A DNA stretch of 50,257 nt from Mesorhizobium sp. J18 (GTDB taxonomy: Bacteria; Pseudomonadota; Alphaproteobacteria; Rhizobiales; Rhizobiaceae), in assembly GCF_007829525.1 (NCBI RefSeq), contig NZ_VLJP01000014.1, positions 12,047 to 62,303 of the forward strand. The letters run 5' to 3'. A program made the position numbers and the translations under genes. This document shows, one piece after another, positions 16,354 through 24,721 of this stretch (its first letter is position 1; the number at the start of each line of letters is the position of its first letter). The notes under the pieces were generated by a model. The model searched no databases. It saw only the letters and a list, made by a program, of their open reading frames with translations, and had not been told where the DNA came from.

Positions 16354-17469
16354 TCAGGAGCCGCGTTCGCGCTGGACGATGAAGGCGTTGTTCCGGCGCA
16401 TGGAGGGGTGGGCGCGGTCATACTGGACAGGATAATAGACCTGCGCACCGAGGCTTTCGGCGGCTTGCCAGGGCCAGCGCGGATTGTAGAGCATTGCCCG
16501 GCCCAACGCGACGAGGTCGGCCTTGCCCTCGGCCACGACACTTTCGGCCTGCTCGGGCTCGTTGATCAGTCCGACTGCCATCGTGGCCGCGCCGGTCTCG
16601 CGCCGGATCGACTCCGCGAAACGCACTTGGTAAAGTGGTCCGACCGGGATTTGCTGTTCGGGCGACACGCCCCCGGTCGAGGCGCAGATATAGTCGCAGC
16701 CGAGCGCCTTCAGCCGACTGGAGAACTCGATCGTCTCTTCGAGCGTCCAGCCGCCATCGATCCAGTCTGTGGCCGAGACCCTGACGCCGACAACCTTGTC
16801 GGCGGGAAACGCGTCGCGCACGGCACTGAAAACCTCGAGACCGAAGCGCATGCGGTTCTCAAGCGAGCCGCCATAGGCGTCCGTGCGCTTGTTGAGGAGC
16901 GGCGTGAGGAAACCATGGATCAGATAGCCGTGCGCGGCATGGATCTCGATCACGTCGAAGCCTGCAGCATCGGCGCGTCGTGCGGCGTCGGCGAACTGCC
17001 GTGTTGTTTGGCCGATGGTCGCAAGGTCAATCTCGGTCGGCGTCTTACGGTCCGGATAGGCGATGGGTGAGGCATTGACGATCTCCCAGCCGCCCTCTGC
17101 CTCAGAGAGGGTCTTTTGCCCGAACCAGGATTGTGACACCGAGCCCTTGCGGCCGGAATGGCCGAGCTGGATACCCATCCTCGTCTGGCCATAGGTGCGG
17201 GCGAAGTCGATAACACGGCGGTAGCCCGCGATGTGCTCATCGGACCAGATGCCGAGGCAGCCAGGGCTGATGCGCCCGCGCGGCTCAACGGCAACCGCTT
17301 CAGTGATCAAAAGGCCCGCCCCAGAGACCGCCAGTTGCCCGAGATGAGCGAGATGCCAGTCATTAACATGGCCACCCACGGCGGAATGTTGCCCCATCGG
17401 CGACACGACGATGCGATTGTCGAGCCGCAGACCGCGAAGGTTGAAAGGCGAAAAGAGCCCGGGCGACAT
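16354..17469 (-). CDS. Old Yellow Enzyme-family NADH:flavin oxidoreductase (YqjM-like)
   Basis: A 371-residue FMN-dependent TIM-barrel ene-reductase. Recognisable blocks are the N-terminus LFSPFNLRGLRLDNRIVVSPM, NDWHLAHLGQLAVSGAGL, the His pair in EIHAAHGYLIHGFL, YGGSLENRMRF, and a C-terminal ADLVALGRAMLYNPRW. At the place where YqjM has Cys26 (SPMCQYSA) this protein has Gly26 (SPMGQHSA), so flavin tuning should differ. The ATG at 17469 gives the normal family start and avoids overlap with the lyase gene 19 bp upstream; the longer frame would add 36 residues lacking family features. It probably forms one unit with the lyase. Confidence 0.9.
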   Translation of the reverse strand: MSPGLFSPFNLRGLRLDNRIVVSPMGQHSAVGGHVNDWHLAHLGQLAVSGAGLLITEAVAVEPRGRISPGCLGIWSDEHIAGYRRVIDFARTYGQTRMGIQLGHSGRKGSVSQSWFGQKTLSEAEGGWEIVNASPIAYPDRKTPTEIDLATIGQTTRQFADAARRADAAGFDVIEIHAAHGYLIHGFLTPLLNKRTDAYGGSLENRMRFGLEVFSAVRDAFPADKVVGVRVSATDWIDGGWTLEETIEFSSRLKALGCDYICASTGGVSPEQQIPVGPLYQVRFAESIRRETGAATMAVGLINEPEQAESVVAEGKADLVALGRAMLYNPRWPWQAAESLGAQVYYPVQYDRAHPSMRRNNAFIVQRERGS

Positions 17470-17488
17470 CAATGCGGAAGCCTTCCTG

Positions 17489-18370
17489 TCAATCCGAATC
17501 GGCAACGGCGTAACGGGCCTCGAGGCGCTTGAATTCCGCCATGCCCACGAGGCGCTGCCGTTCCGCGAAGGTCGCAACCAGGCCGTCGTTCTCGGTCAGG
17601 ACGCCATGGTCGTGAAGGTGTGACAACGCGTTGTGCATGCCCTGGATCGCGCCCTGCAGGGACGCGTTTGCATAGAGCACCAGGCCGACACCGAGGGCAC
17701 GGAAGTCGTCAAGGCCGACGCTCGGGGTCTGGCCGCCGATGACCATGTTCACGAGCTGCGGCACCGGCAGAGTGTTGACCACGAGACGAATGTCTTCGAT
17801 CCGCCGCGGTGCCTCGACGAAGGTGATGTCGGCACCAGCCTCGATGAACCTCCGAGCCCGGGTCAACGCTTCCTCAAGACCGTGTGTCGCATAGGCGTCG
17901 GTGCGCGCGATGATCAGGAAATCCGGGGACAGCCTTGCCTCGGCGGCGGCCCGCACCTTCTCCGCCATCTCGGCTGCCGAGATCACTGCCTTGCCGTCAA
18001 AATGGCCGCACCGCTTGGGAAATACCTGGTCCTCGATCTGGATCGCATTGGCGCCTGAGCGTTCGAAGCTGCGTACGGTATGCCAGACGTTGACGGCATT
18101 ACCGAAGCCGGTGTCGCCGTCGACGATAAGCGGCAGGTCGGTGATGTTGCGCACGCAGGCGATGGTGTCGGCCATCTGCGTCGGGCTGATCAATCCGACG
18201 TCAGGCAGCCCGAGCAGCGCGTTGGTCACGCCGGCGCCGGTGATGTAGAGCGCCTCATAGCCGAGATCATCGGCAATGCGGGCTGCAAGGGCGTTCATTA
18301 CACCGGGAACAAGCAGCGCGCGCCGCTCCTCAATCATCTGCCGAAGCCGTTTGCCTGCCGACATGGCCAT
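17489..18370 (-). CDS. Isocitrate lyase/PEP mutase-superfamily carbon-carbon lyase
   Basis: A 293-residue TIM-barrel enzyme. Metal-site residues are in VDGDTGFGN (D84, D86). The motif KRCGH (119-123) with its catalytic Cys121 is the lyase version of the superfamily, as in methylisocitrate, 2,3-dimethylmalate and oxaloacetate-type lyases, rather than phosphonate mutases. It should cleave a 2-hydroxy or 3-hydroxy dicarboxylate to pyruvate, glyoxylate or oxalate plus a short acid; which one is not readable. The start at 18370 has AGAGGA 9 bases upstream. It is divergent from the hydantoinase gene with a palindrome in between. Confidence 0.85.
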   Translation of the reverse strand: MAMSAGKRLRQMIEERRALLVPGVMNALAARIADDLGYEALYITGAGVTNALLGLPDVGLISPTQMADTIACVRNITDLPLIVDGDTGFGNAVNVWHTVRSFERSGANAIQIEDQVFPKRCGHFDGKAVISAAEMAEKVRAAAEARLSPDFLIIARTDAYATHGLEEALTRARRFIEAGADITFVEAPRRIEDIRLVVNTLPVPQLVNMVIGGQTPSVGLDDFRALGVGLVLYANASLQGAIQGMHNALSHLHDHGVLTENDGLVATFAERQRLVGMAEFKRLEARYAVADSD

Positions 18371-18425
18371 CCATTCGATTCCTCTTCGTTGGTGTGGAAC
18401 AATAGGTACCGGCCGATAATGCGTC

Positions 18426-18439
18426 AACTGTTGACAGTT
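18426..18439. promoter_or_regulatory. Candidate operator in the divergent lyase/hydantoinase promoter
   Basis: AACTGT and ACAGTT are perfect inverted arms around TG. The site lies 56 bp before the lyase start and 75 bp before the hydantoinase start. Read on the other strand it matches the site at 25985-25998 before the cupin operon in 12 of 14 positions, including a common CTGTCAACAG core. The GntR gene of that operon is the likely regulator. Confidence 0.6.
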
Positions 18440-18513
18440 TTCTATGAGCTGTGCAGAGATTGCACCGATAAGCCTCGCGGCTGCTCTAGAGAGCGAAGGT
18501 TCATAGGGGTGGC

Positions 18514-19929
18514 ATGAAGTTTGATTTGATCCTAAGCGGTGCCGATGTCGTCATTCCTAGAAAAGGGGTTGTCGAGGCGGACATCCTGATTACCGGTGGG
18601 CGCATCGCGGGCATCGTCGAACGTGGGACCGCTGTCGATGCCACTGAGCGGGTCGACCTTACGGGCCTGACGATCTTCCCAGGCGCGGTCGACGTCCATC
18701 TCCACCTCGGCCACGGCAATGACATCTCGCGGCCGCGCGTCCCGTCGGACGCAGCTAGCGAGACCGCAGCGGCGCTCCTGGGCGGTGTCACCAGCTTCAT
18801 CCCCTATGTGATGAGCGCAGAGCCCTACGAGAATTTCTTCGAAGAACTGAAGCGAGTCACCGAGGCGGGCGCCCGCATCGATTTCGGCTTTCACTTCATC
18901 ATCGCGAGCGAAGCGCAGCTCGACTCCCTGCCGCGCTATATCCAGGAGTTCGGCGTTCCCACCGCCAAGCTCTTCATGAATATCCGCGGCGACGAGGGCA
19001 AGCGGCTGGGATTGCCGGGCATCGATGACGGCTTCATGTTCCGCCTGCTCGAAAAGCTCGGCAAGCTCGGCGGCATGTTGTGCCCGCACCCCGAGAACAT
19101 CGAAATCGGTTGGGCGCTGACGGCGCGTATGCGGGAAGAGGACTCCGAAGGTGCAGGCGGACTGAAGACATGGAACGCAGCTCGTCCGCCCTTCATCGAG
19201 GCGGAAGCGATCCGGCGCGCAGCCTATCTCGGTCGGATCACTGGGACGCCCGTCTATTGCGTCCATACCTCGTCGCGGGAGGCGCTCGACGCCGCTTTCG
19301 CCATGCGCCGCGAAGGATGTCCGGTCCTTATCGAAACCTGCAATCACTACCTGACCCACGATGTGAATTCCTCCATCGGGCTTGCTGGCAAGATCAACCC
19401 GCCGCTGCGAACAGCGGATGATCGCGAGGCACTTTGGCAGGGCATTGCCAGCGGCACCATCGACACGATTGGCACGGACCATGTCCACCGGACGATGGCG
19501 TCAAAGCAGGGCGGTATCTGGGGTGCGTCGCCGGGCTGCCCAGGCCTCGACACCTTCCTTCCAGTTCTCCTCACCGAAGGCTATCATCGGCGCGGCATAT
19601 CGCTGGAACGCATCGCCGCGCTGACTGCAGCCAATCCTGCGCAGATCATGGGTTTCGGCGGGCGCAAGGGCGATATCGCCATCGGCCTCGACGCTGACCT
19701 CGCCATCGTTGACCTTGAGGCGGACTATGTCGTCGGTCCGGAGACCCGCGCTACGGATGCCGGCTTTTCTATCTATGACGGCATGTCCCTGAAGGCGCCC
19801 GTGCTCCATGCGCTATCGCGCGGCCGTTTCGCCCTTCGCGACCATCAACTGATTGATGATGCTGTCGGGACCGGCCGCTACCTTGCGCGTCGCCTTCCGC
19901 CCTGCTCCCCCGCGACCAATAAACAATGA
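18514..19929 (+). CDS. Hydantoinase/dihydropyrimidinase-like cyclic amidohydrolase
   Basis: A 471-residue member of the amidohydrolase superfamily. The binuclear metal site is complete: H62 and H64 (DVHLH), K152 (TAKLFMNIR, the carboxylated lysine), H192 (PHPEN), H251 (VHTSS) and D322 (GTDH). This matches D-hydantoinases, allantoinases and dihydroorotases in layout, but local sequences differ from D-hydantoinase (PHPEN for HAEN, CNHYL for CPQYL), so the ring substrate is open. It should open a cyclic amide, imide or ureide. It leads an operon with a TRAP transporter and is divergent from the lyase gene. The start has a GGGGTGG ribosome site. Confidence 0.85.
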   Translation: MKFDLILSGADVVIPRKGVVEADILITGGRIAGIVERGTAVDATERVDLTGLTIFPGAVDVHLHLGHGNDISRPRVPSDAASETAAALLGGVTSFIPYVMSAEPYENFFEELKRVTEAGARIDFGFHFIIASEAQLDSLPRYIQEFGVPTAKLFMNIRGDEGKRLGLPGIDDGFMFRLLEKLGKLGGMLCPHPENIEIGWALTARMREEDSEGAGGLKTWNAARPPFIEAEAIRRAAYLGRITGTPVYCVHTSSREALDAAFAMRREGCPVLIETCNHYLTHDVNSSIGLAGKINPPLRTADDREALWQGIASGTIDTIGTDHVHRTMASKQGGIWGASPGCPGLDTFLPVLLTEGYHRRGISLERIAALTAANPAQIMGFGGRKGDIAIGLDADLAIVDLEADYVVGPETRATDAGFSIYDGMSLKAPVLHALSRGRFALRDHQLIDDAVGTGRYLARRLPPCSPATNKQ

Positions 19930-19942
19930 AAGAGGTTGGAAC

Positions 19943-20932
19943 ATGACACTACTGAGAACAATCGCCGCCGGCGTCGTCGCCGCCGTCATCAGCTTCACCG
20001 CGCAAGCACAGGAATTTACCTGGAACCTCGCCAACCACTACCCGGCGACTGAGTTCCAGAGCGAAGCGATGCAGATATTCGCCGACACGCTGCGCGAACG
20101 TACCAATGGCCGCCTCGACATTACCACGCATCATGGCGGATCGCTGTTCGCCAACCCGGTTGTGCTTGAATCCACTCGCAATGGGCTGGTCGAAATGGGC
20201 GCCGAACTGATGACGAACCTGGGGCGCGAGAACCCGCTCTGGGAGCTCGACGGCATTCCGTTCCTCGTCACCTCCTACGAGCAGGCCAAGATCCTCTGGG
20301 ACGTGACCCGCGAGCCGCTGACCAATGAGTTGGCAAAGAGCGGCGTTCGTCTCCTCTATGCCGTGCCATGGCCGTCGCAGGGCTTCTTCTTCGACCGCGA
20401 GATCAAGTCACTGGCCGACGTGAAGGGCCTCTCTATGCGCGCCTACAATCCCTCCACGACGCGCCTTGCGGAATTGATGGGCGCTGTCCCGACGACCGTT
20501 CAGATCACGGAGATGCAGCAGGCTTTCGCGACGGGGCTGATCTCCAGCTTCAACACAGCCCCGACTTCGGGGGTCGTATACAAGGCCTGGGAATACACCA
20601 ACTACTACTACAAGACGGATGCCTGGCTGCCCAAACTGATGGTTTTCGTGCGCGAGGACGTCTACCAGTCGCTGCCCGACGACATCAAGGAGATGGTTCA
20701 GCAGGCGGCGCTTGAAGCCGAAGCCTGGGGGTGGGAGCAGAGCGCGGCAAAGGTGACCGAAGCCGAGAAGATCCTCGCGGACAACGGCATGACGGTCGCT
20801 CCGCCCTCCGATAAGCTGAAGGCCGAGCTTGGCGAGGTCGGCAAGACTATGGTCGAAGAATGGCTTCAGAAGGCCGGCCCCGAGGGTGAGGCGGTGGTTG
20901 CGGAGTTCCGCAAGCAGACCGGCGGCAACTGA
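19943..20932 (+). CDS. dctP: TRAP transporter solute-binding protein (DctP family)
   Basis: A 329-residue periplasmic protein. A signal peptide (to SFTAQA) is followed by a DctP-type fold: WNLANHYPATEFQSEAMQIFAD, LESTRNGLVEMGAEL, then the ligand-binding segment LRLYAVPWPSQGFFFDREI-like with LADVKGLSMRAYNPSTTRLAELMGA, including the arginine (MRAY) that usually holds a carboxylate. So the imported compound probably carries a carboxylate. The ATG at 19943 follows AGAGGTTGG closely; a longer frame overlaps the hydantoinase gene and is rejected. A strong hairpin follows the stop. Confidence 0.9.
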   Translation: MTLLRTIAAGVVAAVISFTAQAQEFTWNLANHYPATEFQSEAMQIFADTLRERTNGRLDITTHHGGSLFANPVVLESTRNGLVEMGAELMTNLGRENPLWELDGIPFLVTSYEQAKILWDVTREPLTNELAKSGVRLLYAVPWPSQGFFFDREIKSLADVKGLSMRAYNPSTTRLAELMGAVPTTVQITEMQQAFATGLISSFNTAPTSGVVYKAWEYTNYYYKTDAWLPKLMVFVREDVYQSLPDDIKEMVQQAALEAEAWGWEQSAAKVTEAEKILADNGMTVAPPSDKLKAELGEVGKTMVEEWLQKAGPEGEAVVAEFRKQTGGN

Positions 20933-20950
20933 TCGCAGCCGAAGAATCAT

Positions 20951-20982
20951 CGGGTACCCGCTGCTCTGGCTGCGGGTACCCG
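20951..20982 (+). other. Intercistronic hairpin between dctP and dctQ
   Basis: Arms CGGGTACCCGC (20951-20961) and GCGGGTACCCG (20972-20982) form a perfect 11-bp stem with a 10-base loop. There is no T run directly after it. Placement right after the binding-protein gene suggests message stabilisation or partial attenuation, giving more binding protein than membrane subunits. Confidence 0.65.
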
Positions 20983-21003
20983 CTTAAAACAGGCAGTTTC
21001 CAC

Positions 21004-21549
21004 ATGGCAGGTCAAGAAAGCCCTACCGCCTCTGTCCTCGGCAGGATCCTCGACTTGACCGCGAGGATATCGATGTTCCTGGCGTGCCTGAGCCTTGCCG
21101 CGCTCACGGCCCTTTTCGTAGCCATCATCGCACTACGCTTCGCGGGCATCTCCATTCCATCCGCTGACGAGATCGCAGGCATCCTGCTGGGCGGGACGCT
21201 GGCGCTAGGATTTGCTGCGGCGGTGCCGAAGGACCAGCACATTGCAGTCGACTTCTTCGTCGACAAGCTCGGCACGAAGGGAGCGGCCGCGGCGAGGGCG
21301 CTGGCGGCGGTCATCATGATCGCCATCATCTTCTACCTGCTGATCGGATTCTCGCGCATGTGGTACACGGCGTGGCTTTCGGGCATCACCATGCTCGGCC
21401 ACCTGCCTATCCCGCGCTGGGTGCCCATGGGTGTGGTGCTGCTCGGGCTCATCATGCTTGAGATCTCGCTGGTGCTGCGCTTCCTGCAGCGGGTGATCTC
21501 AGAAGGCTTCGGTCCCGCGAAGCACGATTTCCTGGAAGGCGAACTGTAA
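21004..21549 (+). CDS. dctQ: TRAP transporter small membrane subunit (DctQ family)
   Basis: A 181-residue protein with four hydrophobic helices (about 18-45, 55-75, 95-118 and 135-160), the normal topology of DctQ. The segment SADEIAGILLGGTLALGFAAAVPKDQHIAVDFF contains the family pattern around helix 2. It partners the large subunit encoded 1 bp downstream. The start codon follows the intercistronic hairpin by about 20 bp, so its translation could be affected by that structure. Confidence 0.88.
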   Translation: MAGQESPTASVLGRILDLTARISMFLACLSLAALTALFVAIIALRFAGISIPSADEIAGILLGGTLALGFAAAVPKDQHIAVDFFVDKLGTKGAAAARALAAVIMIAIIFYLLIGFSRMWYTAWLSGITMLGHLPIPRWVPMGVVLLGLIMLEISLVLRFLQRVISEGFGPAKHDFLEGEL

Positions 21550-21550
21550 G

Positions 21551-22831
21551 ATGGATCGTGACCTACTTGCACTGGGGTTCGTCGTCGGCCTGTTCCTGCT
21601 CCTTTTCCTCGGCATCCCGATCGCTGCAGCCATCCTGCTGCTCTCGGTGATCGGCATCATGCTGGTGGTAAAGATCGATCCGGCGCTGGCGCTGGCGACC
21701 GCCTTCCACGGACAGATGACCAACTGGGGCCTGACCGCGCTCCCGCTCTTCGTCCTGATGGGCGAGTTGCTCTCGCGGGCCAAGATCGCGCAGAAGCTCT
21801 TCGACGCCTTCGCCATCCTCGTCGGGCGAATGCCGGGTGGCCTGATCCAGGTGAACGTGTTTGCGAGCACCCTGTTCAGCGCGTTGTCGGGCTCCTCGAC
21901 GGCCACTGTGGCGACCATCGGCAAGTTGAGCGTGGCACCCCTGCGGGCCCGCAAGTATCCGGACGGACTGATCCTCGGCTCGCTCGGCGGCGCGGGAACG
22001 CTCGGTATCCTCATTCCGCCGTCGGTCGCGCTGATCCTCTACGGCTTCGCCTTCAACGTCTCGATCGGCGACCTCTTCCTCGCGGGCATCCTGCCCGGCC
22101 TGCTTTTGGCCGCGATGTTCTGCATCTACGTCATGCTGCGCCATCGCGTGGTCGGCGAGGAACAATTGCCTGGTGACGGCAGCAAGATCGGCGCCCTGAT
22201 CTCATTGGTGCCTCTCGTCATCCTGATCGGCATCGTCTTCGGGGCGATCTATGGCGGCTTCGCCACCCCCACCGAGGCGGCGGTTATCGGCGTCGTGGGT
22301 GCGCTGGTGCTCGGCTGGATGGATGGGGAGCTCAGCGCTGGGGTCATCGTCGACTCGCTGAAAGCCGCGGTGATGTTCTGCGCCACGATTGGCATCATTC
22401 TCGGCGCCTCGGCAGGCCTACAGGTGGCTATGGCCTATACTGGCGTTCCACGCACGATTGTGACGTGGATCCAGAACGCCGAACTAAGCTACTATGGACT
22501 GCTGCTCATGATCGCGATCATCCTCATTGTGCTCGGATGCTTCATGGACGGGCTGTCGATGATCGTGCTCACCAGCTCTGTCCTGCATCCGATCGCGCAG
22601 AGCGCTGGATTCGACCTGATCTGGTTTGGCATTTTTGTAGTCGTCCTGGTCGAGATCGGCCTGATCACCCCACCGATCGGCTTTAACCTGTTCGTGCTGC
22701 AACGGGTTTCGGGACGACAGTTGCCGTTTATCGCCGTGGCCTGCTTCCCTTTTCTGCTGATCATGCTGCTGGCATTGGTGATCTTCACCATCTTCCCGTC
22801 CATCGTGACTATCCTGCCGGATATCCTGTGA
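21551..22831 (+). CDS. dctM: TRAP transporter large membrane subunit (DctM family)
   Basis: A 426-residue polytopic protein with about 12 helices. It has the family blocks LGIPIAAAILLLSVIGI, LPLFVLMGELLSRAKIA, FASTLFSALSGSSTATVATIGKL, GAGTLGILIPPSVALILYGF, YGGFATPTEAAVIGVVGAL and VEIGLITPPIGFNLFVLQ. It is the channel-forming, Na+-driven subunit. It is coupled to dctQ (1 bp gap) and is the last recognisable gene of the unit; a bidirectional-looking terminator lies about 420 bp downstream. Confidence 0.93.
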   Translation: MDRDLLALGFVVGLFLLLFLGIPIAAAILLLSVIGIMLVVKIDPALALATAFHGQMTNWGLTALPLFVLMGELLSRAKIAQKLFDAFAILVGRMPGGLIQVNVFASTLFSALSGSSTATVATIGKLSVAPLRARKYPDGLILGSLGGAGTLGILIPPSVALILYGFAFNVSIGDLFLAGILPGLLLAAMFCIYVMLRHRVVGEEQLPGDGSKIGALISLVPLVILIGIVFGAIYGGFATPTEAAVIGVVGALVLGWMDGELSAGVIVDSLKAAVMFCATIGIILGASAGLQVAMAYTGVPRTIVTWIQNAELSYYGLLLMIAIILIVLGCFMDGLSMIVLTSSVLHPIAQSAGFDLIWFGIFVVVLVEIGLITPPIGFNLFVLQRVSGRQLPFIAVACFPFLLIMLLALVIFTIFPSIVTILPDIL

Positions 22832-23250
22832 GGACGTCGTGACCGCCGGGGAGAAGGCCATTTCGATTGCCCTGGTCCTTCCTGGACCTGATGGAGCACC
22901 GGCAGCTCGGCAAAGCGCACGCTGCTGGTACCCAAGTTGCAGGCGGTCTATCCTGGTGACCGCCGATTAAACCTATGGGGTCGGGCAGCAAGGTCTATCT
23001 TGGCGTTCGCAAGCAGCACGAGTTGACGTTTTACGTGCCTGCCGGCGCCAAGGGCATCGAGACGGTGATCTTCTACGGCACGCTCAAGGGAACCGGGGTG
23101 GATAGCAATCCCTTCAAAGGCATCCGGTTCATGGACCGGTTTCGCCTGCCCGGCTCGCTTCTCATCGAGCAGCAGGTCTGGAACGACATCGGACAGGACC
23201 GCCTTCCGTCTCGCGCGCATCAAATAGGCCACACCTCACGGCACCACCAT
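22832..23250. other. About 420-bp stretch with one unassigned plus-strand frame
   Basis: From an ATG at 22975 the plus strand reads with coding-like codons, for example SKVYLGVRKQHELTFYVPAG and FKGIRFMDRFRLPGSLLIE, to about 23240. The frame has no clear ribosome site, is closed just upstream by a TGA, and then runs on through the terminator into the antisense of the next gene. I do not recognise the protein. It could be a small unknown gene whose stop was lost or a piece of a larger one. Confidence 0.3.
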
Positions 23251-23255
23251 ATGAA

Positions 23256-23279
23256 AACGCCCGGTCCGCGCCGGGCGTT
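23256..23279. terminator. Rho-independent-like terminator between convergent units
   Basis: AACGCCCGG (23256-23264) pairs perfectly with CCGGGCGTT (23271-23279) around a 6-base loop. It lies between the plus-strand TRAP operon and the minus-strand amidase operon, which converge here. A-rich flank (GAAAA) on the left gives a short T tract for minus-strand transcripts and TTCTC follows on the plus strand. Confidence 0.7.
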
Positions 23280-23302
23280 CTCGTATCCGTTGATGTTCTC
23301 GT

Positions 23303-23983
23303 TCAGGCCTTCAAGGCGGCTAGCGCCTGCAGAGTCTCGTCGGCGCTCAGCACATCGGCGTATTTGTGGGCGATGTCGAACAGGTTGACCGCGTGCGAGA
23401 CCTGGCTGCGGTCGTAGACGGCGTCGTAAGGGACGGTGACCCGCCAGTTGTAGGAGAAGCCGTCAACGACGCTGCCACGCACGCATCCAGACGTTGTACA
23501 GCCGGTGATGACCAGCGTGTCTACGCCGAGGTCGACCAGATAGCTTGCCAGTGGCGTGCCGTAGAAGGCGCTCGGATGCTTCTTCGGCAGGAGGATGTCC
23601 TTTTCCTCCGGCGCAACCTCGGCAACAAAGTCATAGCCGCTGCGCTTGACCGTCATCAGCGCGGGCACCTTTTCGGCAAGGCGGCCGGCGTCGAAGCTCT
23701 CCTTAGGTGCCACATAAGGGTAGAGGACTGGCCAGCCGTTCTGGCGGAATACCTTCAGGAGCCGCGCGATGTTGGCCACCGCGTCCCAGCCGGTCTGTCC
23801 GCAGGAGGTGGGGAATTCCTTGATCGACTCCCAGAACGGCAGCGGCGTCGTGCCCACCGTGCGGTACTGCACGTCGATGATCAGCAACGCCGGCCGTTTT
23901 CCCATTCCCGTTGGCTTGCCAAAGCCGGCCGCTGCGTAGGCACGCTGCTCTTCTTCGGGAATGATGCCATTCCAAGGTTTCAA
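23303..23983 (-). CDS. Isochorismatase-family hydrolase (N-carbamoylsarcosine amidase-like)
   Basis: A 226-residue cysteine hydrolase. The catalytic triad is visible: D37 in LLIIDVQ, the lysine in LPKKHPSAF (134/135) and C167 in TTSGCVRGS. The N-terminal extension before the DVQ strand and the TGCTTSGCVRG motif are like N-carbamoylsarcosine amidases and maleamate or nicotinamide-type amidases. With a ring-opening hydantoinase-like enzyme under the same putative operator, it could remove the carbamoyl or amide group from the opened product; that is inference. The gene overlaps the GntR gene by 4 bp and ends before a terminator. Confidence 0.85.
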   Translation of the reverse strand: MKPWNGIIPEEEQRAYAAAGFGKPTGMGKRPALLIIDVQYRTVGTTPLPFWESIKEFPTSCGQTGWDAVANIARLLKVFRQNGWPVLYPYVAPKESFDAGRLAEKVPALMTVKRSGYDFVAEVAPEEKDILLPKKHPSAFYGTPLASYLVDLGVDTLVITGCTTSGCVRGSVVDGFSYNWRVTVPYDAVYDRSQVSHAVNLFDIAHKYADVLSADETLQALAALKA

Positions 23984-24669
23984 GTCGTTCTCCTGTCTCT
24001 GTCGTCGTCGCCAACCCGATTGACCGCGGCGGCGATAGCATTGCGAATATGGGTGCGCATCACCGCCTCGGCCGCCTCGGGATTGCGGCTCGCGATCGCC
24101 TTGACGATCTCACGATGCTCCTCGAGCGCCTTCTGCGCGCGCCCGGGATTGCTGCTGATGCGATAGCGATAGAGCTTCAGCTTGTAGTACAGCTCGTTCA
24201 GCAGCATCACTTCGAGCTGTTCGTTGCGTGCGATGCGTACGATGCGGAAGTGGAAGTCGTCGTCGTTAGCGGCCTGGTAATAGCCGGCACCGGAGGCGAC
24301 ATCCGGATGGCCGCCGTGCTGCTCCAGCAATTCGTTGAGTTCCTCGATCTCCGATCCCCGGACGCGCTCCGCCGCCAGTCGGGCGGCCATGCCTTCCAGC
24401 GCCTCGCGGACTGCGAACAGGTCGAGCAGCATTTCTGGCGAAAGATCGATGACGCTGACGCCCACGCGCGGCATACGGGTGACCAGCTTGCCCTCAAGCC
24501 GGCCAAGTGCCTCGCGGATCGGTCCGCGGCTGATACCGAAGCGGCGTGCCAGTTCGGCTTCCGACAGGCGCTCGCCGGGCGCGAACTCGCCGGACAGGAT
24601 CGCCTGCGTCAACTTGTTGAAGGCCTCGTTGGCAATCGATGAAACCGCAATGGGTTCGAGGTAGCTCAT
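23980..24669 (-). CDS. GntR-family transcriptional regulator, FCD type
   Basis: A 229-residue regulator with an N-terminal winged helix (AILSGEFAPGERLSEAELARRFGISRGPIREALGRLEG) and an FCD domain (DLFAVREALEGMAARLAAE, DDDFHFRIVRIARN, EEHREIVKAIASR). The ATG at 24669 gives the common length; a TTG at 24741 would add 24 residues and overlap the MBL gene. It is the only regulator in the cupin-MBL-GntR-amidase operon. It is the best candidate for binding the CTGTCAACAG palindromes at 18426 and 25985, so it may govern all three transcription units. Binding is inferred from position only. Confidence 0.88.
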   Translation of the reverse strand: MSYLEPIAVSSIANEAFNKLTQAILSGEFAPGERLSEAELARRFGISRGPIREALGRLEGKLVTRMPRVGVSVIDLSPEMLLDLFAVREALEGMAARLAAERVRGSEIEELNELLEQHGGHPDVASGAGYYQAANDDDFHFRIVRIARNEQLEVMLLNELYYKLKLYRYRISSNPGRAQKALEEHREIVKAIASRNPEAAEAVMRTHIRNAIAAAVNRVGDDDRDRRTT

Positions 24670-24721
24670 GGGGTCCCCGGGAAGTGCCTCGGCAGGAAAA
24701 AACCCGCCGACAGCCTCGGCG

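Noticed and set aside
18532-19488. 318-codon minus-strand frame inside the hydantoinase gene
   Set aside because: It is a shadow of a gene with a complete metal site; GC-rich codon positions keep the opposite frame open.
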